A stretch of 36,923 bases of DNA, taken from NCBI GenBank assembly GCA_002314755.1, contig DCHC01000045.1:1-36923 (forward strand). The letters run 5' to 3'. The notes beneath the pieces were generated by a model. That model did no database searches. It was not told the DNA's origin and saw nothing but the letters and a program-made list of their open reading frames with translations. Within the stretch, counting starts at the first letter, position 1. Every line of letters starts with the position of its first letter. Made by a program: the position numbers and the translations under genes. The DNA is from Faecalibacterium sp. UBA1762. GTDB lineage: Bacteria > Bacillota > Clostridia > Oscillospirales > Ruminococcaceae. This document shows, piece by piece, positions 17,464 through 24,802 of this stretch.

Positions 17464-17503
17464 ACCGATTTATCAGTTTAGCACTTTACTATGATAAACC
17501 GAT
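17464..17503 (-). promoter_or_regulatory. Imperfect 12-bp dyad at the his transcription start
   Basis: ACCGATTTATCA (17464-17475) faces TGATAAACCGAT (17492-17503), and all 12 positions pair if G-U pairs are allowed. It begins right where hisZ transcription should start, so it may be an operator covering the start site or a stem at the mRNA 5' end. No T-box features are seen here. Which regulator, if any, binds is unknown. Confidence 0.55.
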
Positions 17504-17509
17504 AAAGCA

Positions 17510-17538
17510 ATCATACCATAAAAGAACACAAAAAGCAA
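17510..17538 (-). promoter_or_regulatory. Promoter of the his operon
   Basis: On the minus strand TTGCTT (17533-17538), a 17-base spacer and TATGAT (17510-17515) preceded by TGG, an extended -10. It gives hisZ-IE transcription independent of the upstream purine genes, although read-through from those is also possible since no clear terminator separates them. Confidence 0.78.
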
Positions 17539-17574
17539 CCCTTTTTGAAAAAAATAGCAGAAATGCAGGCGGTG

Positions 17575-18759
17575 TTAATGATGAAACAGCCGGATACCGA
17601 CAAACGCCATGACCATACCGTATTGGTTGGCACAGGCGATAACGGCATCATCCCGGATAGAGCCGCCCGGTTCGGCAATATAGGAAACGCCGCTTTTCTT
17701 GGCCCGTTCGATGTTGTCGCTAAAGGGGAAGAAGGCGTCCGAACCCAGCGCTACCCCGGTTACCGTATCCAGATAGGCCCGTTTCTCCTGTTCGGTAAGA
17801 GCTTCCGGTTGATACCGGAAATATTTCTGCCAGTTGCCCTCGGCACAGACATCCTCCTCATTCTGATTGATATATCCGTCAATGACGTTATCCCGGTCCG
17901 GTCGGCCGAGGGTGGGTAAAAAGGGCAGGGAGAGGACCTTTTCATGCTGCCGCAAAAACCAGGTGTCTGCCTTGGTACCTGCCAATCTGGTGCAGTGAAT
18001 TCGGGATTGCTGCCCGGCGCCAACGCCGATCGCCTGACCGTCTACCGCATAACAGACAGAATTAGACTGAGTGTACTTCAGAGTGATCAGCGAAATGATC
18101 AGATCCCTTACCGCGCTTTCCGGTAGGTCTTTCTTTTTGGTTACCAGATTAGAAACAAAGGACGAATCAATTTTAATATTGTTACGCAGCTGTTCAAAGG
18201 TGATACCGAATACCTGCTTTTTCTCGGTCAGTTCGGCGGTATAGGCAGGATCAATCTGAACAATATTGTAGCTCCCGTTCCGCTTTGTCTTTAAGATGGC
18301 AAGTGCCTCCGGCTGGTAGCCCGGTGCGATAATTCCGTCGGAGACCTCGCGTTTGATCAGCTTTGCGGTGGTCACATCACACTCGTCGGAGAGTGCGACC
18401 CAATCTCCGAAGGAACACATCCGGTCCGTACCTCTTGCCCTTGCATAGGCGCAGGCCAAAGGGGAGCTGTCAAGCTCAGGAATATCATCCACAAAGCAAG
18501 CCTTTTTCAGCTTTTCAGGCAATACGGTACCAACGGCAGCCGAGGTTGGGCTGACATGCTTAAAGCTGGCAACAGCGGGCAATCCGAGAGTCTCTTTCAG
18601 TTCTTTTACCAGCTGCCAGGAATTAAAGGCATCTAAAAAGTTGATATAACCAGGTCTGCCGTTCAATATCTCAATGGGCAGATCAGCGCCGTTTTCCAAA
18701 TAAATTTTCGCCGGTTTCTGATTGGGGTTGCAGCCGTATTTCAATTCAAACTCTTTCAT
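17575..18759 (-). CDS. purH: AICAR transformylase (stand-alone PurH C-terminal domain)
   Basis: Formylates ZMP (AICAR) with 10-formyl-tetrahydrofolate to FAICAR, the penultimate step of IMP synthesis. The 394 residues correspond only to the transformylase domain. The catalytic pair Lys67-His68 in SFKHVSPTSAAVG, the start ELKYGCNPNQKPA and the GAGQQSRIHCTRLAG motif are present, and the N-terminal MGS-like IMP cyclohydrolase domain of classical PurH is absent. That missing activity is supplied by the gene two bases upstream. GGAGG stands seven bases before ATG. It lies directly before the his operon, whose HisF/HisH step produces its substrate. Confidence 0.94.
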   Translation of the reverse strand: MKEFELKYGCNPNQKPAKIYLENGADLPIEILNGRPGYINFLDAFNSWQLVKELKETLGLPAVASFKHVSPTSAAVGTVLPEKLKKACFVDDIPELDSSPLACAYARARGTDRMCSFGDWVALSDECDVTTAKLIKREVSDGIIAPGYQPEALAILKTKRNGSYNIVQIDPAYTAELTEKKQVFGITFEQLRNNIKIDSSFVSNLVTKKKDLPESAVRDLIISLITLKYTQSNSVCYAVDGQAIGVGAGQQSRIHCTRLAGTKADTWFLRQHEKVLSLPFLPTLGRPDRDNVIDGYINQNEEDVCAEGNWQKYFRYQPEALTEQEKRAYLDTVTGVALGSDAFFPFSDNIERAKKSGVSYIAEPGGSIRDDAVIACANQYGMVMAFVGIRLFHH

Positions 18760-18761
18760 GG

Positions 18762-19490
18762 TTATACCTCCGACCTGTTTTTGTTGATGATGGTTTCGGT
18801 CATTTCTCCGGTGGAAAGCTGAGTATACCGTACATACAGTGATATCTTGTTATCCGGATTCAACGCTTGCCAAAGGGTGTCCGCAAATTCCTCCATGCTG
18901 TTTGGAATTGCAATCCTCTCCGGTTCACCGTTAAAAGAGGGTATGGGGTCGCCGTCCTGTAGATAGGTATGGATAAAGTGGCCCAGACCCGGTTTGGAAG
19001 GGTAGGAGAAGGCATAACGCGCGCAGCCGCTGCCGGTAGAGTCTATACTTTTTAAAATGCTCATCTCGTACCGGAAGCTGCCATCTTCAAACCTGCACAG
19101 GCTGCTGATACGGGGTGTGAAGTTCGGCGCGTCCGGTTCAAATGTCCGCTCCTCTAACGAGGTCTGCAGGGAAAGTCTTTTTTTAAGCCCGTTGTATACA
19201 GTGTTTGTGTGGTCGCCGTTTGTTACGATCAGACAGTTTTTGTATTCCCGAAGAGCAGGGTAAATGATCAAACTGGGATCCTGTACTTTAGATGGGTCAT
19301 AGGGGGCGGTGTATAGTATGCCATCCCGTTTTTCAAAGATGCGGTTGCGGCTGTTGGCGCTTCTGCCCATAATAAAATAGGCGTTTACTGCCCAGTTGTC
19401 GTCGGCACTGGTGCCGGTAATGATACCCCTGCCCCAGTATGTGTTGGTCGGAATTAGTTCCTGAACGGTGTGTATTTTGTAGATATCCAT
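18762..19490 (-). CDS. purO: IMP cyclohydrolase, PurO type
   Basis: Closes FAICAR to IMP. The 242-residue protein resembles the PurO family first known from archaea and also found in Clostridia, rather than the MGS-fold domain of PurH; it starts MDIYKIHTVQELIPTNTYW and contains YPALREYKNCLIVTNGDHTN. The frame stays open for 30 more codons upstream, but those codons are the riboswitch and terminator read through. AGGAGGAGGAAC just before the ATG at 19490 fixes the start. It forms an operon with the AICAR transformylase, two bases downstream. Regulation is by the ZTP riboswitch. Confidence 0.9.
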   Translation of the reverse strand: MDIYKIHTVQELIPTNTYWGRGIITGTSADDNWAVNAYFIMGRSANSRNRIFEKRDGILYTAPYDPSKVQDPSLIIYPALREYKNCLIVTNGDHTNTVYNGLKKRLSLQTSLEERTFEPDAPNFTPRISSLCRFEDGSFRYEMSILKSIDSTGSGCARYAFSYPSKPGLGHFIHTYLQDGDPIPSFNGEPERIAIPNSMEEFADTLWQALNPDNKISLYVRYTQLSTGEMTETIINKNRSEV

Positions 19491-19502
19491 TTTGTTCCTC
19501 CT

Positions 19503-19546
19503 CCTGAAAACAAAGAAAGCATAGTTAAAGCATGCTTTAACTATGC
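19503..19546 (-). terminator. Riboswitch-controlled intrinsic terminator
   Basis: A perfect palindrome at 19519-19546 (12-bp stem, CATG loop) is followed on the minus strand by TTTCTTTGTTTT. Its 5' arm begins within the last bases of the riboswitch CTGGGCA segment, so folding of the aptamer and of the terminator should exclude one another. The run of T is directly followed by the purO ribosome binding site. Confidence 0.87.
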
Positions 19547-19615
19547 CCAGACGGTCGGCGGTATAGTCCTTTGCTCCCATGCAGTACTCTGCAACGCTCC
19601 GTCAGTTACAAAGGA
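19544..19615 (-). ncRNA. ZTP (pfl) riboswitch
   Basis: The minus-strand leader has a P1-type stem TCCTTTG (19609-19615) with CAAAGGA (19567-19573). Inside it are AACTGACGG, corresponding to the conserved ACUGGCG block, a hairpin, then GGGAGCA. After the stem comes CCGCCGACCGTCTGGGCA, matching the invariant 3' domain ending CUGGGCA. These elements in this order are the pfl/ZTP aptamer, which binds ZTP and ZMP. The aptamer starts at the expected transcription start and overlaps a terminator. High ZMP is expected to prevent termination and turn on purO-purH. Identification is by motif reading; a covariance search was not run. Confidence 0.88.
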
Positions 19616-19621
19616 TACTGT

Positions 19622-19650
19622 ATTATCTCATACGAAGACGGTTTTGTCAA
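19622..19650 (-). promoter_or_regulatory. Promoter of the ZTP riboswitch / purO-purH unit
   Basis: Minus-strand TTGACA (19645-19650), a 17-base spacer and GATAAT (19622-19627) with a TGA before it. The start expected near 19615 coincides with the first base of the aptamer P1 stem. The stretch between this promoter and the end of the upstream ABC gene (19759) holds no gene and only a weak TGCC/GGCA hairpin. Confidence 0.85.
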
Positions 19651-19758
19651 CCAATCTTTACGGATCGGGGTACCGTTCAAATGATGACCTACAGAAACTG
19701 CTATCTTGATATTGCCGTTTTCAAGGCATAACTATCCATAGACATTTATCCCAAAAGC

Positions 19759-20547
19759 TTATTTTGATAACAGGATACGGTCATTATCCAGCGCCTGACC
19801 TGCACGCTGCTTAAACCGTCTCAACAAATCCTCTACGGTCAAATCGGTCCGTTCTTCGCCGGAAACATCCAAAACAATACGACCACTTTCCATCATCAGG
19901 GTACGGTTACCAAGGTCCAGAGCGGACTGCATGTTATGGGTGATCATCAGGCAGGTCAGCTGCAGCTCAGAGATGATTTGGCGTGTTAAGGTCAGCACCT
20001 TTTCGGCGGTAATCGGGTCCAGCGCAGCGGTATGTTCATCCAACAGCAACAGCTTTGGCGGGTGAATGGTTGCCATAAGCAGGGTTAGCGCCTGCCGCTG
20101 TCCGCCGGAAAGCAGACCGACTGGCTGATGCATTCTGTCCTCCAGACCCATTCCAAGCAGGGCAAGCCGCTGACGGAAAAGCTGCCGGTCTGCCTTGGAC
20201 ACTGTTCCGAACCAACCGCCGTTGCCTGCCGCCAGGGCAAGGTTTTCTTCAATACTCATGCCCGGCGCGCTGCCACGCATAGGATCCTGAAACAGTCTGC
20301 CGATATATTTGGCACGCTTATGCTGAGGTTGACCGGTGATATCCTCACCGTCCAATAGAATCGTGCCTTCATCCAGCGTGAAATCACCGCAAATTGCGTT
20401 GAACAAGGTGGATTTACCCGCACCGTTGGAACCGATAACGGAAACAAAATCTCCGGTTTCTATCTGCAGAGAAAGCTGCTGCAGAGCGGTTTTTTGGTTA
20501 GGTGTATTGGGCGAAAAGGTTTTGGAAATACAGTTCAAGTTCAGCAT
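19759..20547 (-). CDS. trpZ: ABC importer ATP-binding protein, probable tryptophan transporter TrpZ
   Basis: A 262-residue ATPase with Walker A GSNGAGKSTL, Q-loop GRLFQDP, signature LLSGGQRQALTLL, Walker B KLLLLDEHTAALDP and switch histidine in MITHNM. It energises the permease and binding protein upstream; its ATG overlaps the permease stop by seven bases. The family that goes with an ABC_sub_bind solute protein and a BPD_transp_2 permease includes the predicted TrpXYZ tryptophan importers. The tryptophan assignment rests mainly on the T-box specifier upstream of trpX. Confidence 0.85.
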   Translation of the reverse strand: MLNLNCISKTFSPNTPNQKTALQQLSLQIETGDFVSVIGSNGAGKSTLFNAICGDFTLDEGTILLDGEDITGQPQHKRAKYIGRLFQDPMRGSAPGMSIEENLALAAGNGGWFGTVSKADRQLFRQRLALLGMGLEDRMHQPVGLLSGGQRQALTLLMATIHPPKLLLLDEHTAALDPITAEKVLTLTRQIISELQLTCLMITHNMQSALDLGNRTLMMESGRIVLDVSGEERTDLTVEDLLRRFKQRAGQALDNDRILLSK

Positions 20548-21476
20548 AACGGTTTCTCCTTCCGGACGGAGGACTTTTGGGCACGGTTTTGCAGTAATTT
20601 GTCTTTTAAGTAGGGGAAAGAGATCGCGACAACAACAATGACCGAGGATACCAGCTTTAGCATAGAGGCCGGCATCTGCATCCGTAGGGCAACCGTGTAG
20701 ACCAAACGGAAGAAAACAGAGCCTAAGACTGCGCCGGTCGCGCGTACAAGAACAGATTTTTTACTGAACAAAATGCCACCGATCAGCAGGGAAGCCAGCG
20801 CAACCGTGACCATGCCGGATCCGATATCAATATTTGCGGATTTTTGACTTTGCGCCAGCAGACAACCCGAAAGGGCTGTAAAAGCGTTTGCAATACAAAG
20901 ACCGACCGTGGTGGTAAAGGCAGGATCGATGGAGGAGGAACGCACCATATCGGGATTGTCTCCGGTTGCGCGTATGGCAAGGCCCAGCCTGGTCTTTAAA
21001 AAGACAGACAACAGGAGAACTGTCAGCAGCACAGCAATCAGCGCGGTGATTACACGGTATTGTCCGGCAAGAACGGTGCCCTCCAATGCCTGCTGCATTT
21101 TGGTAAAAACGGTGTCCGCTTTATTCAGGTTGACCAGAGAACTGCCGCCCATGACTGCAATATTGATAGAATACAGCCCGGTGTTTACCGCAATACCTGC
21201 CAAAAGGCTGTTAATACCCATCCTTGTCTGCAGAAAAGCTGTTACGAAACCGGATACGATCCCCGCCAACATAGCGGCTGGCACCGATAAAAACGGATGT
21301 CCGTTTAGGACGACCATTGCACCTACGGCAGCACCTAAAGTAAAGCAGCCATCGGTAGAAAGATCGCATACATTTAGCATGGAGTAACTTAAAAACAGAG
21401 CAAGTACGGTCAAAGCACTGATAAGACCCAATTCCAAAGCCGTTTGGCCAAGTCCTAAAATACTGGAAAGAGACAT
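20541..21476 (-). CDS. trpY: ABC importer permease, probable TrpY
   Basis: A 311-residue integral membrane protein with about eight to nine segments, resembling branched-chain-amino-acid-type permeases (BPD_transp_2): LSYSMLNVCDLSTDGCFTLGAAVGA near the N-terminus and LLIGGILFSKKSVLVRATGAVLGS near the C-terminus. It forms the channel with the ATPase that overlaps its 3' end. It lies 26 bases after the binding-protein gene, whose stop is at 21503. Confidence 0.85.
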   Translation of the reverse strand: MSLSSILGLGQTALELGLISALTVLALFLSYSMLNVCDLSTDGCFTLGAAVGAMVVLNGHPFLSVPAAMLAGIVSGFVTAFLQTRMGINSLLAGIAVNTGLYSINIAVMGGSSLVNLNKADTVFTKMQQALEGTVLAGQYRVITALIAVLLTVLLLSVFLKTRLGLAIRATGDNPDMVRSSSIDPAFTTTVGLCIANAFTALSGCLLAQSQKSANIDIGSGMVTVALASLLIGGILFSKKSVLVRATGAVLGSVFFRLVYTVALRMQMPASMLKLVSSVIVVVAISFPYLKDKLLQNRAQKSSVRKEKPLC

Positions 21477-21502
21477 AGGCAGTTCTCCTTATCTGTTACC
21501 GC

Positions 21503-22531
21503 TTACTCAAAATCTTCTGCGGTTGTGATCTCTACAATCTGGGTGCAGTACGGGGTGAAAGCGGCGCAAACGGTATCCATATCAAGACCCAAAGCTTCGC
21601 AGATCTGGGTGTTTACGGTTGCGGTACCGTTATCAAAGGTCATAACGGCAAGGGTTGCAGGCGAGGCGCCGTCGACCAGAACCTGAGAAACCAAATTAGC
21701 GGTTTCTACGCCAAGGTTAGCGTAATCGACTCCGTAACCCAGAAACGCGCCGTTTAAGGCAAAGGAGTTTGCACCGGCGTAGTGGGGAATACCGGCAGCT
21801 TGCAGTGTCTCGTAGATGGACAGCTCCGCAGTCATAACGGTATTGTCGGTGGGGGTGAAGAGGGCATCAATACCGTCGGCAACTGCTGACTGTGCCGCAA
21901 GAATCATTTCGTCCACGTTAGAGCCGGTGTACTCTTTGTAAGCAACACCCTTTTGATCCAGGTACAGCTTTGCGTCTTCGATAGGCTTTTTGGAGGAATC
22001 CTGTCCAAGATCATACATCAGTCCGATGCAATCTGCGTCGGCGTCTGCGGCGAAAATAAGGTTCAGAATGGCATTGGTATCCAGATAGTCAGAGGTTCCG
22101 GTCAGATTGCTGCCGGGGGTTTCCAAAGAATCCACCAAACCGGCACCGACCGGATCCGATACCGCGGCAAAAATAACCGGAATATCGATTCCTTCGGTTG
22201 CAGCCTGCATGGCCATAGCGACAGGGGTTGCGACGCCAACCATCAGATCCACATCTTCTGCAATAAAGTTTGCAATGATTTGAGAAAGCACATTAGCATC
22301 TGCGTTGCAGTTATCATAGCGAATGTCAAAGGTGACGCCCTTCTCCTTACCGATTGCTGCCAACTGGTTTTCGATATTATCTACGATTTGGTTCAAAGAG
22401 GCGTCATCTACATAGTTGCAGATACCGATCTTGTAAACATTAGCGTCCGTTGGAGCGGAAGCTTTTGCGCCGCAGGCGGCAAAAGAGAAAACCATCAGCA
22501 CGGACAAAACAAAACATAATACCTTCTTCAT
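21503..22531 (-). CDS. trpX: ABC importer substrate-binding lipoprotein, probable TrpX
   Basis: A 342-residue extracytoplasmic binding protein of the ABC_sub_bind family. It has a signal peptide MKKVLCFVLSVLMVFS followed by lipobox FAAC, so the cysteine should be lipidated and anchor it to the membrane. The mature part has the family look KIGICNYVDDASLNQIVDNI and DLMVGVATPVAMAMQAA. An upstream in-frame ATG (22552) exists, but GGGAG placed eight bases before the ATG at 22531 and the signal peptide favour the shorter form. It is the first gene of the importer operon under T-box control, consistent with tryptophan uptake. Confidence 0.88.
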   Translation of the reverse strand: MKKVLCFVLSVLMVFSFAACGAKASAPTDANVYKIGICNYVDDASLNQIVDNIENQLAAIGKEKGVTFDIRYDNCNADANVLSQIIANFIAEDVDLMVGVATPVAMAMQAATEGIDIPVIFAAVSDPVGAGLVDSLETPGSNLTGTSDYLDTNAILNLIFAADADADCIGLMYDLGQDSSKKPIEDAKLYLDQKGVAYKEYTGSNVDEMILAAQSAVADGIDALFTPTDNTVMTAELSIYETLQAAGIPHYAGANSFALNGAFLGYGVDYANLGVETANLVSQVLVDGASPATLAVMTFDNGTATVNTQICEALGLDMDTVCAAFTPYCTQIVEITTAEDFE

Positions 22532-22636
22532 TTCAGCTACTCCCATCATCAATAATTTTGGTTAAAAAGGTTTGTCAAGCTTACGAAAAGTCACCATCGT
22601 TTTGCAAATGATTTCATATTGCTATCCTCCGGGATA

Positions 22637-22671
22637 TAAAAAAACTGCCCCATGCTGTTAACATGGGACAG
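22637..22671 (-). terminator. T-box terminator hairpin
   Basis: On the minus strand CTGTCCCATG, a seven-base loop, CATGGGGCAG and a run of seven T. The 5' arm overlaps the sequence that would complete the antiterminator begun by the T-box motif, as expected for a tRNA-gated attenuator. Confidence 0.92.
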
Positions 22672-22906
22672 GTCGTAAACTTCCTGCGGTGCCACCCAAA
22701 TTGGCATTTCTGCCCGGCTTTGCCTTGTACTGCCATACAAGTCCGACTGGATAACGGGTTCGGTTCCCGTTGACTGCTACTGACCCAAAGGCGTTCGGTC
22801 ACCCTCAGAAGGCCATTCCCTAAGTTATGAACTATTGCCTCGCATCAACCGGCAACTCTCTGCAAGCTCAACCGCAAAGGTACTTACTCTTCCTCATCGG
22901 TTTCTT
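22637..22906 (-). ncRNA. T-box leader, tryptophan specifier (UGG)
   Basis: The minus-strand leader begins with the stem I base pattern GATGAGGAAGAGTA, has the distal AGAGAG bulge and a GCGAGGC loop. On the 3' side of stem I it reads GGGAATGGCCTTCTGAG; the triplet after GAA is TGG (22813-22815), the tryptophan codon. The canonical T-box GGGTGGCACCGC lies within 22682-22698 and the terminator at 22637-22671. Uncharged tRNA-Trp should therefore stabilise the antiterminator and switch on trpXYZ. The T-box itself is certain; the UGG reading depends on hand placement of the specifier loop. This RNA fills most of the gene-free stretch 22532-23049. Confidence 0.9.
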
Positions 22907-22913
22907 TTTTGTG

Positions 22914-22942
22914 ATTATACAACGGGAAATACATCTTGTCAA
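22914..22942 (-). promoter_or_regulatory. Promoter of the T-box / trpXYZ unit
   Basis: A perfect consensus promoter on the minus strand: TTGACA (22937-22942), 17 bases, TATAAT (22914-22919). Transcription should begin near 22906, at the start of the T-box stem I. A second promoter points the other way 42 bases further on. Confidence 0.92.
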
Positions 22943-22983
22943 GCGTTTTAGAAAACAAACCAAAAGAAAAGGGGACAGGACTG

Positions 22984-23012
22984 TTGACAAGCACGAAACC
23001 CGGTGATAATAT
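22984..23012 (+). promoter_or_regulatory. Promoter of the DUF2284 / oxidoreductase pair
   Basis: TTGACA (22984-22989) with TAATAT (23007-23012) after a 17-base spacer ending TGA. Shorter spacings to GATAAT overlap it. Transcription would start near 23019, about 30 bases before the first ATG. Confidence 0.7.
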
Positions 23013-23049
23013 GGATTTGTACTGGGATACAGGAAAAGAGGAAAAATAG

Positions 23050-23598
23050 ATGAAATTCGAAGAAATGAAAGCACTTGCCATGGACAACGGGTTTTCTGCC
23101 GTGGGCAGACTGAACCGAAGTGCGCTGATCTTTATGCCGGAAATTCGGGATATGTGCAGCGCTGATAAGTGCCATACCTACGGAAAATCCTGGAGGTGTC
23201 CGCCGGCGATCGGTACGGTTGAGGATTCTTTTAAGTTGACGGAAGACTATAAGGACGGTATCATTTTGCAGACGATCGGTAAGATGGAAGATGATTTTGA
23301 TTACGAGACCATTTCCGCCACTGCAAGCGCACACGCCGGTTCCTTTATTGCTATGATGCGGCAGTTAAAGGCCCAGACAAAGGATGTGCTGGGTATGGGG
23401 GCAGGCACCTGTAAAAAATGCGACAAATGCACCTATCCGGATGCGCCGTGCCGTTTTCCGGAGGATTCTTATCCGTCTATGGAGGCCTACGGGCTATGGG
23501 TGAGCGATGTCTGCAGTAAATCCGGAATCCCTTATTACAACGGCAAGGGTACCATTACCTATGTCAGCTGCATCCTTTTTAAGGATATGCTGGAGTAA
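23050..23598 (+). CDS. DUF2284 cysteine-rich metal-binding protein
   Basis: A small soluble protein of 182 residues with nine cysteines. C36, C41 and C50 lie in an N-terminal CSADKCHTYGKSWRCPP block, and C121, C124, C127 and C134 form CxxCxxCx6C (CKKCDKCTYPDAPC), with C155 and C174 after that. The layout fits DUF2284, a family of unknown function presumed to bind an iron-sulfur cluster or other metal; the second cluster looks ferredoxin-like. GAGG stands about eight bases before ATG. It is followed by an oxidoreductase gene with a gap of 33 bases, suggesting an operon. The function is not known. Confidence 0.85.
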   Translation: MKFEEMKALAMDNGFSAVGRLNRSALIFMPEIRDMCSADKCHTYGKSWRCPPAIGTVEDSFKLTEDYKDGIILQTIGKMEDDFDYETISATASAHAGSFIAMMRQLKAQTKDVLGMGAGTCKKCDKCTYPDAPCRFPEDSYPSMEAYGLWVSDVCSKSGIPYYNGKGTITYVSCILFKDMLE

Positions 23599-23631
23599 AC
23601 AGATCTTAACTTGAAAAGGGGAGGAGAAAAG

Positions 23632-24570
23632 ATGATGAAGATCGGATTGCTTGGTGTATGGCATGTTCATGCATCGGATTACCTGAGGGTTGCCCGGGAG
23701 ATGGGCGCAGAAGTTTTGGGCGCTTGGGATCCAAATGCGGAAATGCTGGCTGCGTTTTGCAAAGAAAAGAACCTGCCCGCTTTTGAAAGCCGGGAGGCTC
23801 TGTTGGCGTCAGATGTTCAGGGCGTAATCTGCTGTTCTTCTACTGACCGCCACCCGCAGGATATCATTGCTGCGGCAGTTGCGGGCAAGGATATTTTTAC
23901 CGAAAAAGTGCTGGCACTATCTACATCGGAATGCGAGGAGGTTGAGGATGCTGTCAACCAAGCCGGGGTAAGGTTTGTGATTTCTACCCCGCAAAAGTAT
24001 ACAGCCGGCCCCCGTACAGTAAAGCAGCTGGTGGAAAACGGCAAGGTTGGTAAGGTGAATTACTTTCGTTTTCGTAACTGTCATGGCGGTTCGGTGGACA
24101 GATGGCTGCCGGAACACTTTTTCCATGCTGGAGAGTGTGGCGGCGGTGCCATGATCGACTTGGGCGCCCATGGAATGTATCTATTGGATTGGTTCCTCGG
24201 CCAGCCGGAGTGCGGACGGTCGGTCTTTACCATTGCCGATGAAAACGCAAAGAATATTGATAGGCTGGAGGATAACGCCGTAACAGTCTTTTCTTACCCG
24301 AACGGCACCATCGCGCTGAACGAGACCGGTTTTGATTCCGTCGGCTGCCCCATGCGGCTGGAAATCGGGGGAGATAAGGGCTATATTGTGTGGGAGGGAG
24401 ATACCGTCATTTTGTCTGACCATACTGCGGTGGGACAAAAAATTCCCTTGATTCCGGCACAGCCGTTGCCTATCTATCAGTTTATGAAAGAGGAGATTTT
24501 GCCCGGCTGCGATATGCAGACGGCAAAGGGTCTTACCCGATTGATGGAGCTGGCATACCGGGCAAATTGA
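23632..24570 (+). CDS. Gfo/Idh/MocA-family NAD(P)-dependent oxidoreductase
   Basis: A 312-residue dehydrogenase. The N-terminal Rossmann region starts MKIGLLGVWHVHASDY, a variant of the usual GxGxxG with tryptophan and histidines in the loop. The family EKP motif is present as TEKVLALS (Glu91-Lys92), with Lys92 the expected catalytic lysine, and MIDLGAHGMYLLDWFLG carries the active-site Asp/His pair. Substrates are usually sugars or cyclitols; the substrate here is unknown. The frame is open from a TTG at 23611, but AGGGGAGGAG at 23617-23626 points to ATG 23632 or 23635. It ends before an intrinsic terminator. Confidence 0.87.
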   Translation: MMKIGLLGVWHVHASDYLRVAREMGAEVLGAWDPNAEMLAAFCKEKNLPAFESREALLASDVQGVICCSSTDRHPQDIIAAAVAGKDIFTEKVLALSTSECEEVEDAVNQAGVRFVISTPQKYTAGPRTVKQLVENGKVGKVNYFRFRNCHGGSVDRWLPEHFFHAGECGGGAMIDLGAHGMYLLDWFLGQPECGRSVFTIADENAKNIDRLEDNAVTVFSYPNGTIALNETGFDSVGCPMRLEIGGDKGYIVWEGDTVILSDHTAVGQKIPLIPAQPLPIYQFMKEEILPGCDMQTAKGLTRLMELAYRAN

Positions 24571-24608
24571 AAGTAATATGTAACAGCGCGGTTATTTTTT
24601 GTTTTATC

Positions 24609-24637
24609 CCGGATGTCGGTTAGGCATCCGGTTTTTT
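24609..24637 (+). terminator. Intrinsic terminator after the oxidoreductase gene
   Basis: CCGGATG, a nine-base loop, CATCCGG and six T. It closes the plus-strand DUF2284/oxidoreductase unit. Confidence 0.88.
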
Positions 24638-24719
24638 CAATTTGTTGGCTATGGTGGTGGATTGCGAAGTAGAGCAGGTCAGAGGGACGCGCATTTTGAA
24701 TTTCTATTATAGTATATAG

Positions 24720-24745
24720 TTTCGCTAAATTAAAGTTTAGCGAAA
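24720..24745. repeat. Perfect 10-bp palindrome in the convergent gap
   Basis: TTTCGCTAAA, six bases, TTTAGCGAAA. It lies between the terminator at 24637 and the end of the CARF nuclease gene (24803) and has no U-tract of its own on either strand. A TATAAT on the minus strand (24705-24710) is near but lacks a good -35 box. The 232-base gap 24571-24802 shows nothing else. Confidence 0.6.
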
Positions 24746-24802
24746 TAAAAGAGGGAGTGACAAACCATAAACCATAAAAAGTATTGTAACTGTAGCAGTT
24801 TT

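Noticed and set aside
17429..17574. Possible T-box or histidine leader peptide before hisZ
   Set aside because: No GGGTGGNACCGC motif, no run of histidine codons and no attenuator hairpin with T-run were found; only a dyad is present.
19491..19580. 30-codon N-terminal extension of the IMP cyclohydrolase frame
   Set aside because: These codons are the ZTP aptamer end and terminator read through; the AGGAGGAGGAAC ribosome binding site selects the ATG at 19490.
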